A DNA stretch of 6,417 nucleotides from Burkholderiaceae bacterium (GTDB lineage: Bacteria > Pseudomonadota > Gammaproteobacteria > Burkholderiales > Burkholderiaceae_C): contig JALOSD010000109.1 in NCBI GenBank assembly GCA_025458585.1, forward strand, positions 1 through 6,417, read 5' to 3'. A program made the translations under genes and the position numbers. Of the stretch, positions 1 through 6,417 are shown one piece after another; position 1 is the first letter of the stretch; every line of letters starts with the position of its first letter. The notes beneath the pieces are model-generated. The model searched no databases. It was not told where the DNA came from and saw nothing but the letters and a program-made list of their open reading frames with translations.

Positions 1-458
<458 letters not shown>

Positions 459-478
459 AGTGCATGCCGCCAGAGCAC

Positions 479-509
479 CGGCGGGAGGAAAAGCGGCCCG
501 TTCCCGCCG
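479..509 (-). other. Inverted repeat in the clpP-clpX spacer
   Basis: CGGCGGGA at 479-486 and TCCCGCCG at 502-509 form a perfect 8-bp stem with a 15-base loop, with one possible further G-T pair inside. In the minus-strand transcript it lies between the clpP stop and the clpX start, about 20 bases upstream of the clpX ATG. It has no following U-tract, so it does not look like a full intrinsic terminator. It may protect the 3' end of clpP mRNA or reduce read-through into clpX; this is inference. Confidence 0.4.
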
Positions 510-563
510 CGCGGGCATGCGCAGGCGGCCCGGGTCGGCGCGCGGAGGCGGCCGGCGCCGGCG

Positions 564-1172
564 TCACTGCCGGCGCTCGATCACCTGGTCGACCAGCCCG
601 TAGTCCTTCGCCTCGGCAGCGCCCATGAAGTAGTCGCGCTCGGTGTCGGCGGCGATCTTCTCCAGCGACTGCCCGGTGCGCTCGGCGAGGATGCGGTTGA
701 GCTGCTCGCGCGTCTTCAGGATCTCGCGCGCATGGATCTCGATGTCGGTCGCCTGCCCCTGCGCGCCGCCGAGCGGCTGGTGGATCATGATCTTCGAGTT
801 CGGCAGCGAGAAGCGCTTGCCCTTCGCGCCTGCGGCGAGCAGGAACGCGCCCATGCTGGCGGCCATGCCGATGCACAGCGTCGACACATCGGGCTTGATG
901 AACTGCATCGTGTCGTAGATCGACAGCCCGGCGCTCACGCTGCCGCCCGGCGAGTTGATGTACAGCGAGACGTCCTTGTCGGGGTTCTCGCTCTCGAGGA
1001 AGAGCAGCTGGGCGACGACGAGGTTCGCCGTCTGGTCGTTGACCGGGCCGACGAGGAAGATCACCCGCTCGCGAAGCAGGCGGCTGTAGATGTCATAGGC
1101 GCGCTCGCCGCGGCCCGACTGCTCGATGACGATGGGCACCATGCCCAGGTTCTGCGTGTCCAGTGCACTCAT
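564..1172 (-). CDS. clpP: ATP-dependent Clp protease proteolytic subunit ClpP
   Basis: ClpP is a serine endopeptidase that forms a double heptameric barrel in the cytoplasm and degrades proteins delivered by ClpX or ClpA. The 202-residue product has the normal family length. The catalytic triad is visible: Ser106 in GMAASMG, His131 in MIHQP and Asp180 in DTERDYFM. The oxyanion-loop sequence INSPGGSV lies at 72-79. The N-terminus carries a short propeptide; by alignment with E. coli ClpP the mature protein would begin near Gly10, just before MVPIVIEQ. The ATG at 1170-1172 is preceded by AGAGGA about 10 bases upstream, an acceptable Shine-Dalgarno sequence. tig lies 109 bases upstream and clpX 105 bases downstream, all on the same strand. 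No clear sigma-70 or heat-shock promoter is visible in the tig-clpP gap, so it may be transcribed partly from upstream. Confidence 0.98.
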   Translation of the reverse strand: MSALDTQNLGMVPIVIEQSGRGERAYDIYSRLLRERVIFLVGPVNDQTANLVVAQLLFLESENPDKDVSLYINSPGGSVSAGLSIYDTMQFIKPDVSTLCIGMAASMGAFLLAAGAKGKRFSLPNSKIMIHQPLGGAQGQATDIEIHAREILKTREQLNRILAERTGQSLEKIAADTERDYFMGAAEAKDYGLVDQVIERRQ

Positions 1173-1229
1173 GACGACTCGGTCCTCTGCGATGGATGTT
1201 CCGGCGCGATTATGGAACCGCGCAAGCGA

Positions 1230-1260
1230 ACGGGCGCCGGCCTCGCGGCGCGGCGCCCGT
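1230..1260 (-). terminator. Strong hairpin after tig, possible partial terminator or attenuator
   Basis: ACGGGCGCCG at 1230-1239 and CGGCGCCCGT at 1251-1260 form a perfect 10-bp, very GC-rich stem with an 11-base loop, 21 bases beyond the tig stop codon. In the minus-strand transcript the stem is followed by TCGCTTGCG, which is only partly T-rich. The position fits a tig terminator, but the poor U-tract suggests incomplete termination or an mRNA-stabilising 3' structure. Confidence 0.4.
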
Positions 1261-1281
1261 GGCGGCGGGGGTGGACGAACG

Positions 1282-2589
1282 TCAGGCCGTCATCAGCTCG
1301 TCGAAGGCGACGACCTTGTCGACCACCTTCGCACGGCCGAGCACATGCTCGGTGACGTTGTTCTCGATCACCACCGCCTCGACCTCGGCCATGCGCTGCC
1401 GGTCGCCGAGGTACCAGCGCACGACCTCGGCCGGCTTCTCGTAGCTCTGCGCGACTTCCTCGATGTGCGCCTGCAGCTGCTCGGGCCTGGCCTGCAGGCT
1501 GTTCGAGCGCACCAGCTCGGCGACCACCAGGCCCAGGCGCACGCGGCGCTCGGCCTGCGGCTGGAAGATCTCGGCCGGGATCGGCGCCTTCTCGGCGTCC
1601 TTGACGCCGCGCTTCTTCAGGTCCTCGCGCGCCGCCGCCGTGAGGCGCTCGACTTCACTGTCGACGAGAGCCTTCGGCACGTCGAGCTCGGCCGCCTTCA
1701 GCAGCGTGTCCATCACCGCCGCCTTGTTGCGCGCGAGCACGCGGAACTTCACTTCGCGCGCCAGGTTCTTGCGCACATCGTCGCGCAGCGCCTCGACGGT
1801 GCCGCCCTCGATGCCAAGCGACCTGACGAACGCCTCGTCGACCTCGGGCAGGTGCTGGGCCTCGATCTTCTTCATCGAGACGAGGAAGTCCGCCTCCTTG
1901 CCGGCCACGTCCTGGCCCTGGTAGTCGTCGGGGAACTTGAGCGCGAAGGTCTTGCTCTCGCCGACCTTCATGCCGCGCACGCCCTGGTCGAACTGCGGCA
2001 GCATCTGGCCTTCGCCGACGATGAACTGGAAGCCGTCGGCCTTGCCGCCGGCGAACGGCTCGCCGTCGATCTTGCCCTCGAAGTCGATCGTCACCCGGTC
2101 GCCTTCGGCGCCACCCTCGGCGGCCGGGCGCTGCGCGAAGGTGCGGCGCTGCTTGCGCAAGATCTCGACCGTGCGGTCGATCGCCTCGTCGGTCACGTCG
2201 GTGGCGATGCGCTCGACCTCGAATTCGGCGAGGTCGCCGATCCTGACCTCGGGATAGACCTCGAACGTGGCGTCGAACGCCAGCTGGCCCTCCGGCGCGT
2301 CGGACTTGGCGGTGATGCGCGGCGCGCCGGCCACGCGCAGCTTGGCCTCGCCGGCGGCGCTGGCGAACGCCTGGCCCACCTTGTCGTTCATCACCTCGTA
2401 CTGCACCGAGTAGCCGTAGCGCTGCGCGACGACCGACATCGGCACCTTGCCGGGGCGGAAGCCGTCGGCCTTGACGGTGCGCGCGAGCTTCTTCAGCCGC
2501 GACTCGACCTCGCGGCCGATCTCGTCGGCGGGCAGCGTCAGCGTGATGCGGCGCTCAAGCTTGTCCAGGGTTTCCACGTTGACCGTCAT
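1282..2589 (-). CDS. tig: Trigger factor, ribosome-associated chaperone and peptidyl-prolyl isomerase
   Basis: Trigger factor binds ribosomal protein L23 at the exit tunnel and shields nascent chains; its middle domain catalyses cis-trans isomerisation of prolyl bonds. The 435-residue length is normal for the family. The N-terminal ribosome-binding domain (about 1-115) includes the signature GFRPGKVP at 43-50. The FKBP-type domain spans about 155-245, starting at GDRVTIDFEGKIDGEPFAGG, with GEGQMLPQFDQGVRGMKVGE further on. The remaining residues form the helical C-terminal chaperone arms, with a conserved stretch near RPEQLQAHIEEVAQSYEKP (368-386). The ATG at 2587-2589 begins MTVNVETL, typical of betaproteobacterial trigger factors; a modest GAAAGAG lies about 9 bases upstream. 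The gene starts only 26 bases after a tRNA-Leu gene and is followed by clpP and clpX, a conserved protein-quality-control cluster. Confidence 0.98.
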   Translation of the reverse strand: MTVNVETLDKLERRITLTLPADEIGREVESRLKKLARTVKADGFRPGKVPMSVVAQRYGYSVQYEVMNDKVGQAFASAAGEAKLRVAGAPRITAKSDAPEGQLAFDATFEVYPEVRIGDLAEFEVERIATDVTDEAIDRTVEILRKQRRTFAQRPAAEGGAEGDRVTIDFEGKIDGEPFAGGKADGFQFIVGEGQMLPQFDQGVRGMKVGESKTFALKFPDDYQGQDVAGKEADFLVSMKKIEAQHLPEVDEAFVRSLGIEGGTVEALRDDVRKNLAREVKFRVLARNKAAVMDTLLKAAELDVPKALVDSEVERLTAAAREDLKKRGVKDAEKAPIPAEIFQPQAERRVRLGLVVAELVRSNSLQARPEQLQAHIEEVAQSYEKPAEVVRWYLGDRQRMAEVEAVVIENNVTEHVLGRAKVVDKVVAFDELMTA

Positions 2590-2593
2590 GATC

Positions 2594-2606
2594 CGAAACT
2601 CTTTCG
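2594..2606 (-). other. Small hairpin over the tig ribosome-binding site
   Basis: CGAAA (2594-2598) and TTTCG (2602-2606) form a perfect 5-bp stem with a three-base loop, GAG in the transcript. The purine-rich GAAAGAG that is the only Shine-Dalgarno candidate for tig lies inside this stem-loop, and the structure ends four bases before the ATG. The stem is weak, so it may have no effect. Confidence 0.3.
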
Positions 2607-2615
2607 TCGTCTGTC

Positions 2616-2702
2616 TGGTGCGCGGGGGGGGACTCGAACCCCCACACCATCGCTGGCGTCAGGACCTAAACCTGGTGCGTCTACCAATTTCGCCACCCGC
2701 GC
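2616..2702 (-). tRNA. tRNA-Leu (anticodon UAG), CCA encoded
   Basis: This is an 87-base class II tRNA read on the minus strand. The acceptor stem GCGCGGG/CCCGCGC pairs perfectly over 7 bp, followed by discriminator A and an encoded CCA at 2616-2618. The D arm contains GCGAAATTGGTAGACGC. The anticodon loop TTTAGGT (2664-2670) gives anticodon UAG at 2666-2668, reading CUA and probably other CUN leucine codons. The anticodon stem is CCAGG/CCTGA, so its outermost pair (27-43) is C-A, a mismatch. A long variable arm (CGCC/GGTG, one G-U pair) is diagnostic of class II and fits leucine. The T arm is GGGGG-TTCGAGT-CCCCC. The gene is 26 bases upstream of tig on the same strand, so the two are probably co-transcribed and separated by tRNA processing. 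Confidence 0.97.
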
Positions 2703-2714
2703 GAGGCCTCGAAA

Positions 2715-2728
2715 CGCGGCGGGCCGCG
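2715..2728 (-). terminator. Weak GC-rich stem after the RND permease gene
   Basis: The 66-base spacer between the permease stop and the tRNA holds a near-palindrome, CGCGG/CCGCG with a four-base loop, followed in the minus-strand transcript by TTTCG. It is the only terminator-like element between the efflux genes and tRNA-Leu. A 5-bp stem with three T residues is a marginal terminator, and the efflux transcript may read through into the tRNA and tig. No gene is seen in this spacer. Confidence 0.25.
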
Positions 2729-2768
2729 CGCAGGCGACCCTTCCAGGCGATTCGGCGAACCGCGGATT

Positions 2769-5700
2769 CTACCCGGCAGCGGCCACGCCCCGCGCCGGGG
2801 GCGCCTCGCGCCGCACGCGGAACCAGGCGGCGTACATCGCCGGCAGCGCGAGCAGCGTCAGCGCCGTGGCGACCACCAGCCCGCCCATGATCGCCACCGC
2901 CATCGGCCCCCAGAACACGCTGCGCGACAGCGGGATCATCGCCAGCACGGCGGCGGCGGCGGTGAGCACGATCGGGCGGAAGCGCCGCACCGCCGCCTCG
3001 ACGATCGCGTCCCACGTCGGCACGCCCTTCGCACGGTCCTGCTCGATCTGGTCGATCAGGATCACCGAGTTGCGCATGATCATGCCCATCAGCGCGATCA
3101 CGCCGAGCAGCGCGACGAAGCCGAACGGCCGGTCGAGGATCAGCAGCGCGGCGGCGACGCCGGCGATGCCCAGCGGCCCGGTCAGGAAGACCAGCATCGC
3201 GCGGCTGAAGCTGTGCAGCTGCAGCATCAGCAGCGTGAAGATGATGAACAGCATCGCCGGCACGCCGGCGGCGATCGAGCCCTGGCCCTTGCTGCTCTCC
3301 TCGACGGCGCCGGCGACGCGGATGTCGTAGCCGGGCGGCATGCGCGCCTCGAGCGCCTGCATCGCCGGCCACAGCTGCGCCGTCACCGTCGCGCCCTGCA
3401 GACCCTCGGCGACGTCGCCCTGCACCGTGACCGCGAAGTCGCGCCCCTCGCGCCAGATCACGCCCGGCTCCCAGTCGAGGCGCACCGTCGCCACCTGCGC
3501 CAGCGGCACCGCGCGCCCGCTCGCGGTGGGCAGGTAGGCGCTGGCGAGCGCGTCGACCGCGCCGCGCTCGTCCTCGGGCTGGCGCAGCACGATGTCGAGC
3601 AGCTTGTCGCCCTCGCGGTACTGGCCGATCGTCGTGCCCGACAGGATCGTGCGCGACGCCTGCGCGATCGACTGGCTGCTCACGCCGAGCGCGCGCGCCT
3701 TGTCCTGGTCGACGTCGAGGCGCAGCACCTTGATCGGCTCGTTCCAGTTGTCGTTGACGCCGCGCATGTTCGGGTTCGCGCGCATCGCCGCCTTCGCCTC
3801 GTCGGCCCAGCGGCGCACGCCCTCGACGTCGGGGCCGACGACGCGGAACATGACCGGGTATGTCACCGGCGGCCCGTTGGGCAGCAGCTTGACACGCGCG
3901 CGCGCCTCGGGGAATTCCGTGGCGAGCAACGCCGGCAGCGCGCGGCGAAGCCGCTCGCGCTCGGCGAGGCTCGCGGGCATCACGATCGTCTGCGCGACGT
4001 TGCTCTGCGGGAAGATCTGGTCGAGCGGCAGATAGAAGCGCGGCACGCCCGAGCCGATCCACGTCGTCACGTGCTCGACGCCCGGCTCGGCCATCATGCG
4101 CGCTTCGAAGCGGCGCGCGACCTCGTCGGTGGCGCGGATCGCCGAGCCCTCCGGCAGCCACAGCTCGACCAGCAGCTCAGGGCGGCTCGAGTCGGGGAAG
4201 AACTGCTGCTGCACCCGCCCCATGCCGGCGACGCCGAGCGCGAAGATCGCGAGCGTCGCGCCGATCGTGAGCCAGCGGTGCTGCACGCACCAGTCGACGG
4301 TGCGGCGGAAGCGCGCGTAGAACGGCGTGTCGAACAGCTCGCCCTCGTGTGCCTCGCCCTCCACCCGCCGCCTGACGCGCAGCAGTCTCCAGCCGAGCCA
4401 GGGCACGAAGAACACCGAGACGACCCACGAGATCACGAGCGCCGCCGCGGTGACCGCGAAGATCGCGAACGTGTACTCGCCGGTGGTCGACTTCGCGAGC
4501 CCGATTGGCAGGAAGCCGGCGGCGGTGATCAGCGTGCCGGTGAGCATCGGCATCGCGGTGACGTCGAACGCGTAGGTGGCGGCGCGCAGGCGGTCGTAGC
4601 CCTCCTCGAGCTTGCGCACCATCATCTCGACGACGATGATCGCGTCGTCGACGAGCAGGCCGAGCGCGATGATGAGCGAGCCCAGGCTGATCTTGTGCAG
4701 GCCCACGCCCCAGTAGTACATCGTCACGAACGTGATCGCGAGCACGAGCGGGATCGTGATCGCCACCACCATCCCGGGCCAGATGTCGATACGCAGCGGC
4801 TTCGTGTGCAGGCCCAGGCTGACGAAGCTGACGGCGAGCACGATCAGCAGAGCCTCGACGAGCACCTTGACGAACTCGCCGACCGAGCGCGCGACGGCCA
4901 CGGGCTGGTCCTGCACCTGCACCATCTCGATGCCCACCGGCAGGTCGCGCCGGATCTCGGCCGCGGCGGCCTTCAGCGCCTTGCCGAGCGCGATGATGTC
5001 GCCGCCGTCGGCCATCGAGACGCCGAGCGCGATCACCGGCTGCCCCTGGTGGCGCACCATCACGCCCGGCGGGTCGGCGTAGCCGCGGCGGATCTCGGCG
5101 ATGTCGCCCAGGCGCAGCGAGCTGGCGGCGCCGGTGGCCGGGTTCACGGCGCGGATCGGCAGCCGCGCCAGCTCGTCGACCGAGTCGAACGAGCCGCCGA
5201 TGCGCACCTGCAGGTTCTCGCTGCGCGCGTCGAGCACGCCGGCGCCCTCGACGGCGTTCTGCGCGCCGAGCTGGGCGAGGACCTGGTTCAGGTCGAGGCC
5301 GAGCTGCGCGAGCCGCTTCTGCGGGATCTCGACGTACAGCTTCTCCGGCTGGGCGCCGAACATCGCGACCTTCGCGACGTCGGGCACGCGCAGCAGCCGC
5401 TGGCGCACGTCGTCGGCGAACTCGCGCAGCTCCTCGGGCGAGAAGCCGTCGGCCGACAACGCGAAGATCGAGCCGTAGACGTCGCCGAACTCGTCGTTGA
5501 ACACCGGCCCGATCACGCCTGCGGGCAGCGTCGAGCGCATGTCGCCGATCTTCTTGCGCACCTGGTACCAGACCTCGGGCACCGCCTTTGGCGGCGAGCT
5601 GTCGGCCAGCTGCAGCAGCGTCAGCGACTCGCCTGGCTTGGTGTAGCTGCGGACGACGTCGGCGTACGGGACCTCCTGCAGCGTCTTCTCGATGCGGTCG

Positions 5701-5918
5701 GTCACCTGCTCGGCCATCTGCACCGCGGTCGCGCCGGGCCAGAACGCCTGCACGACCATCACGCGGAACGTGAACGGCGGGTCCTCGTCCTGCCCGAGCT
5801 GGAAGTAGGCCGCCGCGCCGAGCGCGAGCAGCACGATCATCAGGTAGCGCGTCAGCGGGGCGTGCTCGATCGCCCAGCGCGAGACGTTGAAGCGCGACGT
5901 CGACACCGTGGGGCTCAT
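2769..5918 (-). CDS. RND efflux transporter, inner-membrane permease subunit (AcrB/HAE-1 type)
   Basis: This is a proton-driven resistance-nodulation-division pump, expected to work as a trimer in the inner membrane with a periplasmic adaptor and an outer-membrane channel. The 1049-residue length matches the AcrB family. TM1 is near residues 24-42, the first periplasmic porter region about 43-340, TM2-TM6 about 345-510, TM7 about 549-567, the second porter region about 570-875, and TM8-TM12 about 880-1035. TM4 contains GLLVDDAIIVVE, with the paired proton-relay aspartates Asp424 and Asp425. That pair points to the HAE-1 (organic substrate) branch, not the heavy-metal CusA branch. In TM10 the expected Lys-Asn is Arg949-Asn950 (MIMRNSVILID). 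The start ATG at 5916-5918 gives MSPTVSTSRFNVSRWAIEHA, a plausible family start, but no Shine-Dalgarno is visible. It lies 16 bases after the adaptor reading frame. The substrate cannot be read from the sequence. Confidence 0.95.
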   Translation of the reverse strand: MSPTVSTSRFNVSRWAIEHAPLTRYLMIVLLALGAAAYFQLGQDEDPPFTFRVMVVQAFWPGATAVQMAEQVTDRIEKTLQEVPYADVVRSYTKPGESLTLLQLADSSPPKAVPEVWYQVRKKIGDMRSTLPAGVIGPVFNDEFGDVYGSIFALSADGFSPEELREFADDVRQRLLRVPDVAKVAMFGAQPEKLYVEIPQKRLAQLGLDLNQVLAQLGAQNAVEGAGVLDARSENLQVRIGGSFDSVDELARLPIRAVNPATGAASSLRLGDIAEIRRGYADPPGVMVRHQGQPVIALGVSMADGGDIIALGKALKAAAAEIRRDLPVGIEMVQVQDQPVAVARSVGEFVKVLVEALLIVLAVSFVSLGLHTKPLRIDIWPGMVVAITIPLVLAITFVTMYYWGVGLHKISLGSLIIALGLLVDDAIIVVEMMVRKLEEGYDRLRAATYAFDVTAMPMLTGTLITAAGFLPIGLAKSTTGEYTFAIFAVTAAALVISWVVSVFFVPWLGWRLLRVRRRVEGEAHEGELFDTPFYARFRRTVDWCVQHRWLTIGATLAIFALGVAGMGRVQQQFFPDSSRPELLVELWLPEGSAIRATDEVARRFEARMMAEPGVEHVTTWIGSGVPRFYLPLDQIFPQSNVAQTIVMPASLAERERLRRALPALLATEFPEARARVKLLPNGPPVTYPVMFRVVGPDVEGVRRWADEAKAAMRANPNMRGVNDNWNEPIKVLRLDVDQDKARALGVSSQSIAQASRTILSGTTIGQYREGDKLLDIVLRQPEDERGAVDALASAYLPTASGRAVPLAQVATVRLDWEPGVIWREGRDFAVTVQGDVAEGLQGATVTAQLWPAMQALEARMPPGYDIRVAGAVEESSKGQGSIAAGVPAMLFIIFTLLMLQLHSFSRAMLVFLTGPLGIAGVAAALLILDRPFGFVALLGVIALMGMIMRNSVILIDQIEQDRAKGVPTWDAIVEAAVRRFRPIVLTAAAAVLAMIPLSRSVFWGPMAVAIMGGLVVATALTLLALPAMYAAWFRVRREAPPARGVAAAG

Positions 5919-5934
5919 GGTCGGCGGCGGCGGC

Positions 5935-6417
5935 TCAGCGCGCGTCGGCCGCCGGCGCGCCGCGGTACAGCGTGACCTGCTGCCCGGGCGTCAGCAGGTG
6001 CACGCCCGCGGTCACGACGACCGCGCCGGCGGCGAGACCCTCGGCGACGACGACGTCGTTGCCAGCGACGCCGCCGACCGCCACCGGCTGCAGGTCGACG
6101 CTCGAGCGCTGCGGGTCGAACACCCACACGGACGTGCGGCCCTCGCGCTGCACGAGCGCGGTAAGCGGCACGCGGATCACGCCGGCCGCCGGCGGGCGTC
6201 GACGATCGGCTGGCCCTCTCCCCATGGCCGCACCTTGATCGCGCCGGGGCGCTGCGCGAGCGCGCGCAGCGTGTCGACGCGGTCCTCCGGCACCGAGAAC
6301 ACGGCGTCGCGCGGGCCGTCGTGCGCGAGACGCAGCACCGGCGCGCCGGCGGCGAGCACCGCGCCCGGCTCGGCCTCGACCGCGGTGATGACGCCAGCGA
6401 CGTCGGCGCGCAGTTCG
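5935..6417 (-). pseudogene. RND efflux periplasmic adaptor (membrane fusion protein), frameshifted with an apparent internal deletion; 5' part outside the window
   Basis: The adaptor links the RND permease to an outer-membrane channel in the periplasm. From the window edge one frame gives 79 residues: a lipoyl half-motif (ELRADVAGVITAVEAEPG, then APVLRLAHDG) and the start of the beta-barrel (VFSVPEDRVDTLRAL, IKVRPWGEGQPIVDA), ending at TGA 6177-6179. Family-like sequence then resumes in a different frame from about 6195: AAGVIRVPLTALVQREGRTS, then SVWVFDP, and the membrane-proximal domain ending GVHLLTPGQQVTLYRG, with its stop at 5935-5937. From knowledge of the family, the segment between (usually a stretch like VREISPxxDPxTRTF followed by xLGMxAxV) is missing, roughly 40-50 residues, and the change is not a multiple of three. 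This looks like a deletion with a frameshift, so the product would lack its C-terminal domain. An assembly or sequencing error is the main alternative. The permease gene follows after 16 bases. Confidence 0.75.

Noticed and set aside
1209..1214. CATAAT on the minus strand as a -10 box for clpP
   Set aside because: It matches the sigma-70 -10 consensus at five of six bases and is 37 bases from the clpP ATG, but no -35 element is found at 16-18 bases upstream and it does not fit the heat-shock promoter layout either.
2766..2771. TAGAAT on the minus strand as a -10 box for the tRNA-Leu/tig transcript
   Set aside because: It matches five of six bases but overlaps the permease stop codon and has no -35-like sequence at the right distance, so the tRNA promoter remains unidentified.
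1126..3330. A 734-codon plus-strand open frame over tig, the tRNA and the end of the permease gene
   Set aside because: It runs antisense through trigger factor and straight across the tRNA-Leu gene, with biased composition and no recognisable domain; it is a shadow frame.
2659..4161. A 500-codon minus-strand frame overlapping the permease 3' half
   Set aside because: It is a different frame of the same strand inside the RND permease, rich in Arg and Ala, and crosses into the tRNA; it is not a gene.
3213..5975. A 920-codon open frame on the plus strand opposite the RND permease
   Set aside because: It lies almost wholly antisense to a clear RND permease, its translation is a low-complexity mix rich in Arg, His, Leu and Asp, and it shows no family motif. 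In GC-rich DNA with strong third-position G/C bias such antisense frames stay open by chance.
5935..6225. A complete 96-residue small protein starting at ATG 6223-6225
   Set aside because: Its first part (MGRGPADRRRP) is an out-of-frame reading of adaptor sequence and only the part after about residue 11 resembles an adaptor C-terminus; it is best explained as the downstream piece of the broken adaptor.

Overview
The window comes from a GC-rich proteobacterium, most likely a betaproteobacterium of the order Burkholderiales. This is an inference from the strong G/C preference at third codon positions, the gene order tRNA-Leu, tig, clpP, clpX, and the close resemblance of every readable product to that group. 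All genes I can support lie on the minus strand, so transcription runs from the high-numbered end towards position 1.

Right part (6417 to 2769): a two-gene RND-type efflux module. The periplasmic adaptor (membrane fusion protein) enters from outside the window and is broken. Its lipoyl/barrel part reads into a premature TGA at 6177-6179, and its C-terminal part continues in another frame, with conserved sequence apparently missing at the junction. It is followed after 16 bases by an intact 1049-residue inner-membrane RND permease. No outer-membrane factor gene is visible.

Middle (2768 to 2590): a 66-base spacer without a gene, a complete class II tRNA-Leu (anticodon UAG, CCA encoded), and only 26 bases before the next start codon.

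Left part (2589 to 1): the protein-quality-control cluster. It holds trigger factor (tig), which receives nascent chains at the ribosome, then clpP, the proteolytic subunit, and clpX, the AAA+ unfoldase that feeds ClpP. Only the first 152 codons of clpX are present. Each of the two intergenic gaps carries a GC-rich inverted repeat that could tune mRNA levels, but neither has a proper U-tract.

The window is mostly an ordinary housekeeping region next to an efflux module. I see no CRISPR array, insertion sequence, phage gene or unknown multi-gene system. The most noteworthy points are the broken adaptor upstream of an intact pump and the very tight tRNA-tig junction.
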